Source: Megaleporinus macrocephalus
Taxonomy: Eukaryota; Chordata; Actinopteri; Characiformes; Anostomidae
Length of the DNA: 64,000 nt
Assembly: GCA_021613375.1 (NCBI GenBank)
Contig: CM038714.1
Span: 44,322,623 to 44,386,622 of the forward strand
Reading direction: 5' to 3'
A program made the translations under genes and the position numbers. Position 1 is the first letter of the stretch. Every line of letters begins with the position of its first letter. Below the pieces are notes generated by a model, which was given only the letters and a program-made list of their open reading frames with translations, did not search any database and was not told the origin of the DNA. Shown one piece after another: positions 34,775 to 46,125 of this stretch.

Positions 34775-37700
34775 GAAATGTCAACATCTGTTATCTCACA
34801 GTATATACAGTTTCCATTTATTAAAAATAACTTGGTTGTTGGTGTAATTACACAAGACAGGTTTCATAAAACAGTGTTTCATTTTATATAGTCAGTGACA
34901 AAGTGACAGCTATCCACATTTCAAAAGCAGTGCTAAAACATTTACAAACTAGACATCTGAAACTTAAAAAACATTGTTTCTACAACTCTGTCCTCAGTTC
35001 TGTACAAACCGCCCTCTCAGAGAGGCTTTGAAATAATCTTTGCCCAGCAAAATTACGTTTCCAACTTACAAATCTTACTCGGGTACAAAAGTAATTTCCA
35101 AACGTATTAAAACAAAAACTGTTAACGTGTTCTTTGTACCGTCAGACCTCGTTATGGCTTTTGTGCATCAACATGTACCTTTTTTTTATATACACATTGT
35201 GGCTTTGCTTGTGTTGTAAGTTTGGACTATTGTTAATGCAGCAAGACATGCAGTTGCATGCTACTGTATTCCTGAAGAAAGCATTTGGTATCACTTTACT
35301 GAGGAGTGGCATTCATAAGGCTACACACAACCAACGTAAGTCTTTCATCACAACTGACTATAACCTTGCATATACGGTATTTATTAAGGTTTTATTGTTA
35401 ATATTCTATCAAGCATCAGTTTATTATCCTTTCAAAATGTCAAAATTGTTAAAACCAGCTTTTATGCCGACTGAATAATGCCAGGATCACACTACACACA
35501 CTCCTGATTTTAATGCGATATTGTTGGTCAAAACATTTTTGGCATTCAGATATTCTTGTATTTTCCTGCCTAATTTGACTTGACATTGACCAATAGGAGG
35601 ACAGGGCGCTCTCTGGACTGCATATGTAAACATGACAAAGATGTTGCTGAACTACAGATTACACAAATCACAAAAGCAACCGCTCAGAATTTAGGGTTTT
35701 GGCTAAGCACCGATCACAGTAACTACAATAGCCATGATTTAAATCCCTTCTATGCAACCGTAACTCTTCTTGACATGTTAACACATTCGTTGCCTCAAGT
35801 TCTCTTTGAAGGACAAACAGCCCATACTGTCCTCTGTGTGACACCCACTAACAGGTCCAGAATATTTTTTTTAATTAAATTTATTTTGAAACAAAAAACT
35901 GCCAACGTCGCATTGACCAGTTTCCTCTGCGGTGCACTATAAACTCACGCAAGAACATAAACAGCATCAAACGTGTAGTGTTGCTAGTCTTTACCAATAT
36001 GTTTGTCAGTTGTCAGCAAAGGCTCATGTAGCCTTACAAATTCTGGCCTTTGGTAAAGCATTACCAAGATTTTTTTTCTGTAATGTTCCCTTTCCCTCTA
36101 CTTGTTTTGTAGACCTTGGTGCTTTAGCTAACAGTGCTAGAGTATTCTGACTAAAAAATATGTTTATAGGTTCCACATACTAATAAAGCAGTGCATAAAA
36201 TATTTAGTGATCTTTCATCTTTCTCAGTGCTATATAATGGCATAGTCCAGTGGATTCCATCTTCAAATAAGAGAGAAGGTCATTTATAAATCAGAATTTA
36301 ACTGATGAGCTAAGCCCTTTCCATCTGCTGACTGAGAAATAAGAACGGTTTATTTTTCTCTGTATGTAGCCTCATATTCCCTGTTACAGATTATGTCAGA
36401 TTAAAAAAGGATTAGATGCGACTTCAGGTGTTGTGATCTTGTTTTTATTGTAGACAGTGATTAAGGTGACCAGGTCAGCTGTGATTTCTTGCTCTCTTGA
36501 TATAAGAAACGTATGAAAAGCTGCTTCTGATTAAAGACAATGTTTCATGGTTCAGGCTTTTGTTTTTTTTTTGTTTTTTTCTTCATGGCAGGGTTACTGA
36601 TTTTACAAATGGACTAAAGCCACTTATCCACAGCATAGTACTAACTCAACTCTACTCTGCTCATCTGTTTACATCTTCCATTAGGCAGCAATGGCACCTG
36701 GTACCAAGTACTAATTTTGGTATTATCTCAGTCAAGGTTCCAAGTGTGCTGGGCTGATGACTGACTAGTCATATAGAAGCATTAAGAGCGAGAAGCTGCT
36801 TTCCACTCCAAACACATATCCTAAATCTGGCTTTCCAGGTTGGTGTACCCTCTTGCATTGCCTTTAAACCACCTGAGTGGTTTAGCTCACTGTAGCCGCC
36901 TTTCCACTTAACGTATATTCCAAAGGTAGCTATCAGGTTAGAGAGCCCTCTTGTATCACCAGAATTGTCTCATGATCTGAACTCTGATGCAGTATTTCCC
37001 AAACTATTCCTTTTTTTCAGCAGCCTTTTGTCTTGCCATCGTTGGCCTCTTCTGTACAAAGTTTGTCTCCTTTACGTCACAGTAATTTCATACTATGCCT
37101 ACCAGCTACACTAAGGGGGAGCTGTATGTCCAGTTGTAGAGTCAAGACGAGCTGACCTGAGCTGTGCACGTAGTGGGAAATAGCTCATGTAAGAATGCAC
37201 TGCTTAATCATTCTCTTACTCACATAGTGGTGTCATCAGTGGAGTCGAGTGTTGATTAAGAAGCAGTGTGACAGTTCCTCTGTTTCTAATGTACTGAAGA
37301 AAGGGCTTTATGTAACTGTGAAGAAGCAGATGGGTTTTAAGCTACTCCCTTTTCTGTGCAATGCAAACTGTAACCTCTAACACAGACCCAAAGTTTAATG
37401 TGTGTCAGGCAGTTTTATGGCATCAATAACAACCTCTTTTACCTGGATAGAAAGATATGCCTGGATAAATGTATAGTGAGAGATACTAAGTTCTTGGTGT
37501 TTCAGTGCTGCTTAGATACAATGGTATGTTCGTGTACAACAAGAAACAACCATCACACTGTCAAAGAAAAAAGAACATACACGCAGCGTAACTTGAATGG
37601 GGCAAGAGCCTGTCACCTATAAAGAAGAAAACAAAGAGGGTAGAATGGAGGAGTGGATGAAAAAACAATTACAAATCATAAAAGCACATCTGAGGAAAGG

Positions 37701-37908
37701 TCTTGCGTATTCATATTCTCATTGAATTAAGTGCAGCCAGTGGAAATTCATCATGAGAGGAAGACCTACTTTCATACCCTGAGGGCTAATGGATTGTCAG
37801 CTATAAAGTCTAAATCAAATCCATTTTAATCTCAGTTTTAATCTCATTGTGAGTTTTACTCAAATCCTCAATTTCCAGCCATTTTTCCATCCATCCAGAA
37901 AAGTCCTG
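34750..37908 (-). other. inka2: Probable INKA2 3' UTR
   Basis: About 3.1 kb directly follows the INKA2 stop codon on the minus strand. The tract lacks the MITE families found on both sides, as expected of mature transcript sequence. It ends at an AATAAA hexamer with a GT-rich downstream element. Open frames on the plus strand here (for example 35134-35478 and 35580-35942) resemble no known protein and are probably chance. The extent is inferred; earlier AATAAA-type hexamers (near 36352 and 36443) could give shorter isoforms. Confidence 0.6.
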
Positions 37909-38940
37909 CTAAACCCAAACAGCTGTATTGTAGTCAAATAAAGGATGGACCCTCTCTACCGGCTCTGCAGGCCTCCTGTCTATGTAAAGTCCTAAGAATT
38001 GGCTCCTCTCCTCTGCTGACTGGGGGCATGGCCTAGCCTTTGTCTGCTGTCCTCCTGCCCAAAATGGCAAGTAAAAGCTGCCTTTGGCCTTGGCAACTTT
38101 CTTGGGTCTCTTCAAGAGTTCTGCCTCTGGTTCATGACCTGGTGGCATCCAGCCAGGTTTCTCTTTTAACAGCTTCTCCCGGTCAGGTCGCACACTCCGC
38201 AGGAACTTCTTGAAGAAGTTACTTGTCAATGAGAACTTTTTGCAGAACTCTTGTGATCGACTCAGGTGAAGTGGAAGAGCTGGAGAATCTGGTCTATTGA
38301 TCCCCCTCTCTCCTTCCACACTGTCTTTCTCCAGTTCAGGAAGGTCCAGCCAGTTGCCCACAAGGTCGGCAAGCACGTTGTCCCCCAACACCAGAGGCTG
38401 GCGATTGCGGCTGCGGCTCATAAGGGAGGAGGTCCAGTCACTGGAGTCATCCAAGCTGTCCTCAGTATAGTCGCTGTCCAAGGAAGGTCCTTCTCGAGAC
38501 AGGCTGTACAGAATCCCAGTCAGATCAACAGAGGACAACTGTGCAGATTGGGACTGCTCGTGGTGGTACTCCATGGTTGGTTGGCACACCTTGGGACCAC
38601 AGTATTCCACTTGTGGGGCAGTGTATCCTGAGATTCTCCTGGGCAAAGGTGTGCCCTCACTCTCCAAGCTGGAGGTAGAGGGTGAAGTCCCAATGCTACT
38701 GTTATGTGGATGCGGTAATTGATTTTCTTGGCTGGGGGTCCGAAGTAGCTGATGTCGTTGCTCAGGATCAGGGTCCGGATTAGAGTGTTTGGCTGGTGGT
38801 TGATTCACAGAACTAGATTTTCCAGAGATCTCCAGCTGCTCAAGTGCCGTTTGAACTTGGAGGAGTTTAAGTTCTTGCAGAGCTCCCATCATGGAGTTCA
38901 TCTGAGCATGAAGGCCATCACCAGCCTCCTTCATAGAGAG
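37909..38940 (-). CDS. inka2: INKA2 (FAM212B) coding exon 2, PAK4-inhibitor family
   Basis: This terminal coding exon holds residues 13-355 of a predicted 355-residue protein. INKA proteins bind and inhibit the kinase PAK4 and so affect actin, adhesion and beta-catenin signalling (family knowledge). Visible features: a helical N-terminal segment (about residues 29-52) rich in M/L/Q/E, containing ALQELKLLQVQTALEQL, which separates INKA2 from INKA1; a Ser/Pro/Gln-rich linker (about 53-175); the Inka box (about 180-216), starting DWTSSLMSRSRNRQPLV and continuing to NWLDLPELE, the kinase-binding motif; a conserved basic segment around FFKKFLRSVRPDREKLLKEK (about 254-273); a basic, NLS-like KRPKKVAKAK (about 289-298); and the conserved C-terminus NTAVWV before TAG. 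The exon opens after an acceptor ending CTCTGCAG; the first codons are CTC TCT ATG AAG. The ATG-initiated frame that runs 21 bases further upstream is intronic. The protein is longer than I recall for human INKA2 (about 297 residues), mainly in the linker. Confidence 0.93.
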   Translation of the reverse strand, partial: LSMKEAGDGLHAQMNSMMGALQELKLLQVQTALEQLEISGKSSSVNQPPAKHSNPDPDPEQRHQLLRTPSQENQLPHPHNSSIGTSPSTSSLESEGTPLPRRISGYTAPQVEYCGPKVCQPTMEYHHEQSQSAQLSSVDLTGILYSLSREGPSLDSDYTEDSLDDSSDWTSSLMSRSRNRQPLVLGDNVLADLVGNWLDLPELEKDSVEGERGINRPDSPALPLHLSRSQEFCKKFSLTSNFFKKFLRSVRPDREKLLKEKPGWMPPGHEPEAELLKRPKKVAKAKGSFYLPFWAGGQQTKARPCPQSAEERSQFLGLYIDRRPAEPVERVHPLFDYNTAVWV

Positions 38941-39133
38941 CTGCAGAGGGCAAGGGGACAAAGGAAAGAATTACAAAAGAACTGACATGACCAATTAACA
39001 CAACAAAAGCTCAAACAGAACATTGGCTTTGTAAGCACTTGACTTTTTCACCCCTCTTCAGACTGAGTGACAACTACTTAACAAGTCGAAAATTCACCAG
39101 TGCCTTGTCATGCTTTTTGAAATCGAGTTGGTG

Positions 39134-39183
<50 letters not shown>
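39134..39183 (+). repeat. (ATT)n microsatellite in INKA2 intron
   Basis: About 16 uninterrupted units, 200 bases into the intron from exon 2. Confidence 0.95.
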
Positions 39184-39184
<1 letters not shown>

Positions 39185-40845
39185 CCAGACAAAGATACTG
39201 AAGAAAGATTTAAAATTACAAATGTTTTGCTTCTTTGATTGTTTGACACAAAAGCTCCCTGTTAGTTAACCATTCTGTGCCTTCTTGCTCTGGGGTGTTT
39301 CTGTAGTATTGCCCTAGTGTGTTTTCCCTGTTTGTCACATGACCCACACTGAGCGACGGGGCTTCCATATGGCTTGCGTCTGAGAGAAGAATGTTGCCTC
39401 CACAGCTGTGAGGTAGATTTGTCTGTACACTCACAGCATAATGAGAGCTAAGTCACTTGTGAGGCAACAATCCCCAGATCAACCAACTACAGTCATGTCA
39501 GGACATGTACGGAACAGTTATACTCATATAAACTGTAAGAGGATATGAAAGCGAATTCCTTTAATTTTAATGAAAGATTAAATCTACTACAGCTACTTAA
39601 ACTTTAAGGAAATTACATTTTGAAAAAATTTTGATTCAAAATTAATCTAAATTGTTGAATGTGACAATGTCCTTATTACAGCAGGAAACAACATACAGAA
39701 TACCTCTGAAAATTATCTCACTTGACACTCTAGGCACGTATCAGTAATCCAAACACAAAGACCTCTCAGCTTACCTTGCATCAACTTTCACAGAGGGGAT
39801 TCCCTGCCTTCTGGAAGCCCTGTCAGTCTCTAATGTTCTCACCTTTCAAAGGCCAAGTCTGCTTGTTCTATATGTAGCTGTCTGCCAATTGGAGCCCGTG
39901 GTCCACCCTGGCACCCAATAGGACGCGTCTAGACTTTAATCCCAAACACAGGGGCCAGTTCACTCAAGCATAATCGATTGACAAGAATGAGTGAGAGTTT
40001 CAGCATTAGGGAGGGGGAGCCTGCCATATGTTAAGGCTGCGTTTTATTCTCTTTTAGTATTATCATTAGATATCATTAGATTCTCTAGATCCAATAAGTA
40101 GAGAAAAGTGAAGTATCAATGATGGACAATGCTTAGTAATGTATGTTAAATTTAGACAGCTGCTAGATAGTTGTAGTCAAATAGTTTTCAATGTGGAAAT
40201 TTTAAGCATTTTAATAACAAAAGGAAAGTGTGGATAGCACTGAAGTAAAACTTGTCCAACTTTGCTAACAAAGTGGGCCAGTTAACTACAATAGCTCAGG
40301 TGACAAATTTCAATATCCTAGTAAAAACATTACATAAATATAGGGAAAAACAACTGGAAGGCCTAGCTGTTTTCACATATCATGAGAACTTGTTTTGGCG
40401 GTTTTGAGTGCATAAAAATACCTTTATTCTTGTATCCATTATTCTTATCTTTAAGCAAAAACTAAGGTACAGTAATTCTAGCCATCGTCCTGTCTACATC
40501 CAGTGTGTCTGTACATGATACACATATGGCAGACCTCATTAGGGATAATTAGACATATTTAAGAGCTGGGTAACTGTACATAATTACTGTTTGCTTGAGT
40601 AATCCAGTGGGCTTTATCACACGAACTGTTGCCCACAGCCATTACAGATGCCTACCGCAAGGCTTTCAAAAAGATTGCTCCTGAATAATTTAATACCTCT
40701 TTTGCATGGTACAAAGTTGAACATCACCAGCTAGTCTGCTGATATACTGATGGAGGGTGCTTTCACCCAAGCTACATGCTTAAATGGATTCTAATCAACC
40801 AGGATTGTTGTACTTGTCTTACTGGAAGTCTTAGACTGAATAGAC

Positions 40846-40960
40846 AATGACATGTATATTGCTGCTGTTTGGACAATACATTGTACCTCCAAAATAGTAA
40901 GTTTACAGGAGAAAGAAACAATATTCTTAACTTGAATGGAACAAGATTTTTTTCCAGGTA
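40846..40960 (+). mobile_element. Family A MITE, degraded left half
   Basis: TATATTGCTGCTGTTTGGAC ... TACCTCCAAAATAGTAAGTT ... TACAGGAGA ... CTTGAATGGAACAAG. Diverged but in order; the right half is missing. Confidence 0.55.
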
Positions 40961-41099
40961 ATTCTGGGCCATAAATAAGAAAGTACACGTAGCAGCAACA
41001 TAGAGTAAGAGTTCATAAACACATTAGTGTTATTAAAGCAATATAATAACAATAACTATATCAAGACACATTGCCAGTGTTGGGTCCCCCATCATCCAT

Positions 41100-41290
41100 A
41101 TTTTTCTGATTAAATCCTCCATCTGCTCCATCTATGGCCCTTGGCATTACCCTGCGCCAGCTCGGATGTTTACTCTGGTGCTGTGTTTGTGTCCCCTGGT
41201 AATGTGAAGAGGAATGAAGCTCAGGCTGTTAATAGCCTCTCCCTTGATTAAACTCTATCCTTTCATGAGCTTCATTAATGAACTTGTAAA
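41100..41290. promoter_or_regulatory. Candidate intronic enhancer
   Basis: A repeat-free tract with dense sites: CCCTTGATTAAACTC, GCTTCATTAATGAAC, TTTCTGATTAAATCC. This is the texture of a conserved non-coding element in the first intron of INKA2. Not tested by alignment. Confidence 0.4.
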
Positions 41291-41542
41291 TGTCAGTCAC
41301 TGGGTAGGGAAATGCTTCAAAGCCACTGCTATGCATCAGTGGGGTGGGACTATGTTTTAAAGAAAAAATAATCAAACAAACAAATGTTGCCTACAATTAA
41401 TGAAAGTAAACAGTCTGCAGTTAGCATTATTCAAATACATTAATGATAATTATTGGCTACTTGCTTCCATTCATTGTTAACCATGTTAGCATATGTGCTG
41501 GAGATGTGCTTAATTTAACTGTTTGTTTGTGTAGTTTTCTAT

Positions 41543-42110
41543 ACAGTTGTACTTAAGTTTGTAAAAGAATGTACAATTTTTGTAGAAACATGACCTAAAA
41601 CATAATCAGATTTTCACACAAGTCCTAAAATAGACAAAGGGAACAAACAATGGTTTTCAGCCATCTGTTGGTGAACAAAATCTCAAGAGAATATGTGTCA
41701 TGTAGAAAGACAATAACCCTAAGCATGCAAGTAGGCAATGTTTTGGAAATCTTAAGCTTAATCTTATAGAAATGTTGTGAAAGGACCTGAATTTGTAAAA
41801 AACAAAAAAACACCAAACTAAAGCTGCTCAGAGCTAAGGAATATGCTAAAATTCCTCCAAGGCGATGTTCAGAAATGATTGACAGTTATCAGAAAAGTTA
41901 GCTTTCAGTATCTTATGTGACCCCCGTGTTGTTGAAGTAGCTGCAACTAAAGTCTCATGTATTTGCCACTCAATAATTTTCCTCAATAAATAAATGACCA
42001 TGTATAATACTTTATCTACTTTTAGAACTAGTTATCAAGGTAATGGAAACTAAGCACAAAAAGGAATTAACAATTTCTTAAATATCATTTATCATATTGA
42101 TTAAAGATCA
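41543..42110 (+). mobile_element. Tc1-like transposon remnant
   Basis: 'gacaataaccctaagcatgcaag' matches the Tc1 DNDPKHA-type catalytic block, and 'aaattcctccaaggcgatgttcagaaatgattgacagttatcagaaa' matches the C-terminal IPP..C..MI..YQK block. It is much decayed, with a large internal deletion. The edges are approximate. Confidence 0.6.
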
Positions 42111-42249
42111 AAAACTGATTTCTTTTCACACCGAAACACTTAGTAGAAGTAACAGTATTGAGGTGGCTGCCACTGGCTCAGATTTTTGGGAAATAATCTA
42201 TAGGATTGCAATGGACGATTGTTATTTGGTGTGTGGCATGTTATGTGTT

Positions 42250-42400
42250 TCGTATGTTATTTTGTGCTGAATTACTGAGTTTATGACTGAGTTATTGTTT
42301 GTTGGGAGTAATGAGTGGGGGTGTTAAGGAAGAATACTCTGAAAAAGTAAAGTTCACTTGAGTACAAGTAACTAAGTAAATAGAACTAGCTACTGATGGA
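42250..42400. mobile_element. hAT-like repeat fragment
   Basis: 'gttgggagtaatgag' and 'ttcacttgagtacaagtaactaag' resemble the ACTTGAGTA-rich repeat also seen near 27.9 kb. Confidence 0.35.
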
Positions 42401-42599
42401 GATGCTATATCAGCTGTTTTCTTACTTTCTCGGTGGTGTGCATATTTAAAACATAGTTAATAAAAATAGACACAATGTAGGACACATAATTAGTATAATT
42501 AGTAGTTGTACTAATTGTGGGATGGTGCCAATATTGTATTTTTCATGGAAGCAGTGCTAAAATATAAAGATTAATTACATGTAGAAATTTATACCACAC

Positions 42600-42785
42600 G
42601 GATCAAAATACTGGAAAAAAATATATATCTGCATTGGACAGATTAGATTAGACTGTTTTTTTTAGACCAATATGAAAAATCAGCCAATCTAATCTTATCT
42701 GTCCAATGCAAATACATGTTTTTAAAAAGCTGATAATCGGCTGATATGATTATGCTATCAAATTGATACTGTGCATCCCTAATCT
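42600..42785. mobile_element. Fold-back element with 26-base arms
   Basis: The left arm 42629-42654 (CTGCATTGGACAGATTAGAT) and the right arm 42685-42712 (ATCTGTCCAATGCA at its end) are reverse complements with few mismatches. The right edge 'gtgcatccctaatc' resembles hAT-type element ends. Confidence 0.55.
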
Positions 42786-43099
42786 ATGTATCTGAATAAG
42801 GCCATCTATCCCTAATGTTCAAATCTTAACACATTTTCAGTAGAAATAACACAGCTAAACATCCAGTAGCATATCACCATCATTATTTACAGCTTTCTTA
42901 GTGCTGTGAGGCACTCAATTGGTTCTAAATGACTGGAGCTGTGCATCTTATTTGCAGTCTTGTAACAAATATTTGCTCGTTGTGGGTTTTCAAAATGGGC
43001 CTGTGAAATCGGCCACATATGAGACACAAGGCAGACATTTAAACAACCTTGCATATGCTTGGTAGGAGTCAAGAGTGTCTTTCAGTGCATCCATGAAAC

Positions 43100-43430
43100 A
43101 GCTGCACACACCGCAAAAGCCCATGAAGGGGGCAGTCACTCAGACTAATAAGGACCTTTACAGTGTGGCTAACAGCCTTATTTCATGCCATGAGAGTTAA
43201 TAGGGCCTTTCAGGGTGTACATTTTGGACACAGGAAATGAAGCAGCCAAGGGTTATCGAAGCCAAATGCACTTTTTCTCTACCCTGCTCATTAAATATGA
43301 ATGCTGTGTTGTGTGGGTCATGAGCAGAGATGAAATCTGAGTCTAGGGGATACAGAGTGCATCTCTGTTCTGCCATGCGGCCCGTGTGTGTCCAAATGAG
43401 ACAGTAAATGAGAGACTTTTTGTTTTTGTA
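43100..43430. promoter_or_regulatory. Candidate intronic enhancer
   Basis: A repeat-free tract containing CAGCTG, GGGTTATCG, CATTAAATATGAATGC and other compact sites; no protein-like frame. Inference from texture. Confidence 0.3.
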
Positions 43431-43594
43431 CACTTTCATGACAAAGATGTCCAGACTTAATAGAAAAAAGCGAGTAAAACAAGCTTTACCTATAACTTTT
43501 TTTTGCCTGCACTAATGATTTTCCCTTGCACCTTGTGTAAAACATGCTGAATAACGCTACTCAGAATTGGTGATTGAACTATGGTCTTAGTTAA

Positions 43595-43682
43595 AATTAA
43601 GTGGTGTTGGGAATCCGATTCCAGCAGCAGGAGTCCAGAGTCGGAGTCGACTCCAGAAAATGTGGTGATGTGCATCACTACT
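43595..43682. mobile_element. Fragment of a common hAT-type repeat
   Basis: Contains GGAATCCGATTCCAGCAGCA and GAGTCGGAGTCGACTCC, a sequence seen in a widespread fish repeat, with the palindrome GGAGTCGACTCC. Confidence 0.45.
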
Positions 43683-44029
43683 AGATGGTTACATTCTCTC
43701 CCACTGACTTATCTTTAAACACTGATTTGCATTCCAGTTTAGTCCTGTTTTTTCAGTTATTTTCCTTTGCGTCTACTGTCATCAGAAATGAATTATAATG
43801 TTAGAATAATAAAAAAAAAGAAATAGAACAGAATCTTCCATTTTGTCTGGAAATGAAATAAATAAATCTAAGGTTGTAACAAAATAGTCACACAATGTAA
43901 AAAGCAACAGACATATCAAACATATATATGACTCCATGTCCTAATTCTGTATAAAAACCTGTATGTCTGTGTGCTTACTTGAATGTGAAGGAGCCCAGAG
44001 GTCCAGACTGAAGCCCTAGACACTGGGAG

Positions 44030-45110
44030 GTGCTCTAATTGACAGTTTCCTGGCAGACCTCGTTTTGGGAGAGGTAGTTCATTTAAGCACGGACAACTTG
44101 CACTGCTAATAACCTGCACTGATATACAGTAATTTGGAATGATGGGGGGGGGTAGAAAAATAAACAGAACGTTTAACCGCAAATGAAAACATGGGTTAGA
44201 ATCTCTGAAAGGCTGCAAATCATATTAATCTGTCAGCCTAGCCAGTTCCTTTTTAAGGATCGTGTTAAAAATATCTCAAACGCGTGTTTATTAAATCCTC
44301 TTTGTCATCCAAAGTGCTGTGAAAACCAGTAAAGCTCCACCAGACAAAATCCTCCAGAAAAATCCATTTGCATGCAGTTCCATGCGATAAGGTAGAGACA
44401 TTTCCTTTTGACCCATTTAGAGTGAAATGCGCAAGGCATCCAAACGCATTCATCAAAGCTGTTTGTGCTCAATTCAAACCCGTCGTCTAAAGTTTGCATA
44501 TCGGTGCCAGACACTTTATGTACACTAAAACTGATGAAGGTTGTGCTGTGAGCATGCACTCTAAAATCAGGGAAGGATCAAATTATTATAAGGGAATGTT
44601 GTTTATCAGAATCTGTCTGGCCCAAACACATAATTCTGATCACCAAAGGTGTAAGTCTTCCAGACAAACAGAAAAAAATAAACAAGTTTAAACAGTTAAG
44701 GGGCTCCAATTATGTGTCTGGCTTTTGATGGAGCAACTAATCTGTCACCGACTTCACAGAGCTGCTTGTGAAGATAAGAACAACATGCATTGACAACTAG
44801 AGCCGTGCAAGGTTATCACTTAGAACTCTAGTACAATAAACACACTCACGCAAGCTCTGCTTGCTACAGCTGCCACCAGGGTCCAGGCCAATTTTAGCCA
44901 GGGGGGAAGGAAGGGCTGTGTGAAGAACCGGAGTGAATGAGCAAACCCCTGGCTCTATGCAGGCCCATTCTTATGCCTTCACAAAAACAGTAACAAGAAA
45001 ACAACTCTGTTTGCCGAGCCCAGGGCACTCCACCTTTAAGCACAATTGCGTTTGCATGCCGCTCCAAGCTAATGCAGAATTTATAGCGTAGAGTGTATGA
45101 GACATTACTA
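44030..45110. promoter_or_regulatory. Repeat-free intronic tract with candidate enhancers
   Basis: Three compact stretches (about 44030-44125, 44700-44800, 44940-45085) carry AATTGACAG, GCTAATAACC, GAAGATAAGAACA and GCAGAATTTATAG type sites. No coding potential. Speculative regulatory call. Confidence 0.3.
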
Positions 45111-45264
45111 GGTCAAGCGAATAAAGTTAAAAATAGAATGCATGTTTGCTAATCCTTTGTTGTGAGGTTGATAAAGCACTAACTAAAGTCTAGGGAGACT
45201 TGTCACTCTATGGATAGCGTCCATAGAGCAGGGGAATAACATTGTTATATTTATACTGAACAAA

Positions 45265-45925
45265 TTACAGTTTATACACTCATTGTACACTCATTGTCCA
45301 TTTTGCCAGGTCGTCTTATGATGCAGGTGCACTTCATGGCTCTACAATTACAGTTTGTAGTCCATCTGATACTCTGCATAATTTGTTTGTCCCTCTTTGC
45401 CCTCTTCTTCTGTGATCAGGGCACCACAGGACCACTATAGAGCAGGCATTATTTGGGTGGTAGATCTCAGCACTGCGGCGACACTGACATGGCAATGGTA
45501 TGTATGTATGTATTGTTATGTATCTAGTACGTGTAAATCAGACACAATAGTGTTGCTGCAGTTTTTATACACTGTCCTCTCTATTATTCACATGAACCTG
45601 GTTTATACACCTTGTGGATGTAAACTTATATTATAGCTGTTGCAGTTTTTGGTCACAGGATGTAGAATATGTGGCAGGATATTTTGGTTGGTGGACTCTT
45701 CTTGGTCCAGTAGCCCTACTGTATGTGTTCCATTCTGCAGCACACATACTCATATGACACTGTCCCACTGAGAATGCTGAGAATGATCCACCACCCAAAT
45801 GATAACTGCTCAGTGTTGGTCCTGACCATTGACGAATAAGGTAAAGTGAGGGCTAAAACGTTTGTTTTGTTGACCATATTTATCACCTATATGATAAAAT
45901 GTACCTATTAAAAATGGCCACTGAG
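45265..45925. mobile_element. Family B fold-back element, complete copy
   Basis: Two arms are reverse complements: the left arm has GACCACTATAGAGCAGGCAT, TATTTGGGTGGTAGATCTCA and CACTGACATG; the right arm has GACACTGTCCC, ATGATCCACCACCCAAATGA and TAACTGCTCAGTGTTGGTCC. A central spacer contains TGTTGCAGTTTTTGGTCACA. No open frame. The element is a long hairpin-forming MITE. Confidence 0.75.
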
Positions 45926-45979
45926 TGCAGATGCACCTTGTAGGTAATCGTTATGTACTATATCCTGTCTGTCTGCAAC

Positions 45980-46125
45980 AATTGTCAGATAGACCCATAC
46001 CACACACACACACACTGTCAGTGTCATTGCTGTCCATGGACCACCACCCCAATAATTTCTGGTCAGCAGTAGTAGTTCATTCCTGGTCCCATGGCACTGA
46101 AAGACAAGTTAAAGTGACAGAAATT
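45980..46125 (+). mobile_element. Family B right-arm fragment
   Basis: CACACACTGTCAGTGTCATT, GGACCACCACCCCAATAATT, GGTCCCATGGCACTGAAAGA: a second, truncated right arm directly after the complete copy. A short CA run lies at 46001-46016. Confidence 0.55.

Noticed and set aside
38266..38631. 121-codon plus-strand frame
   Set aside because: Antisense shadow of INKA2 exon 2.
39039..39269. 76-codon frame with a run of Tyr
   Set aside because: The Tyr run is the translated ATT array.
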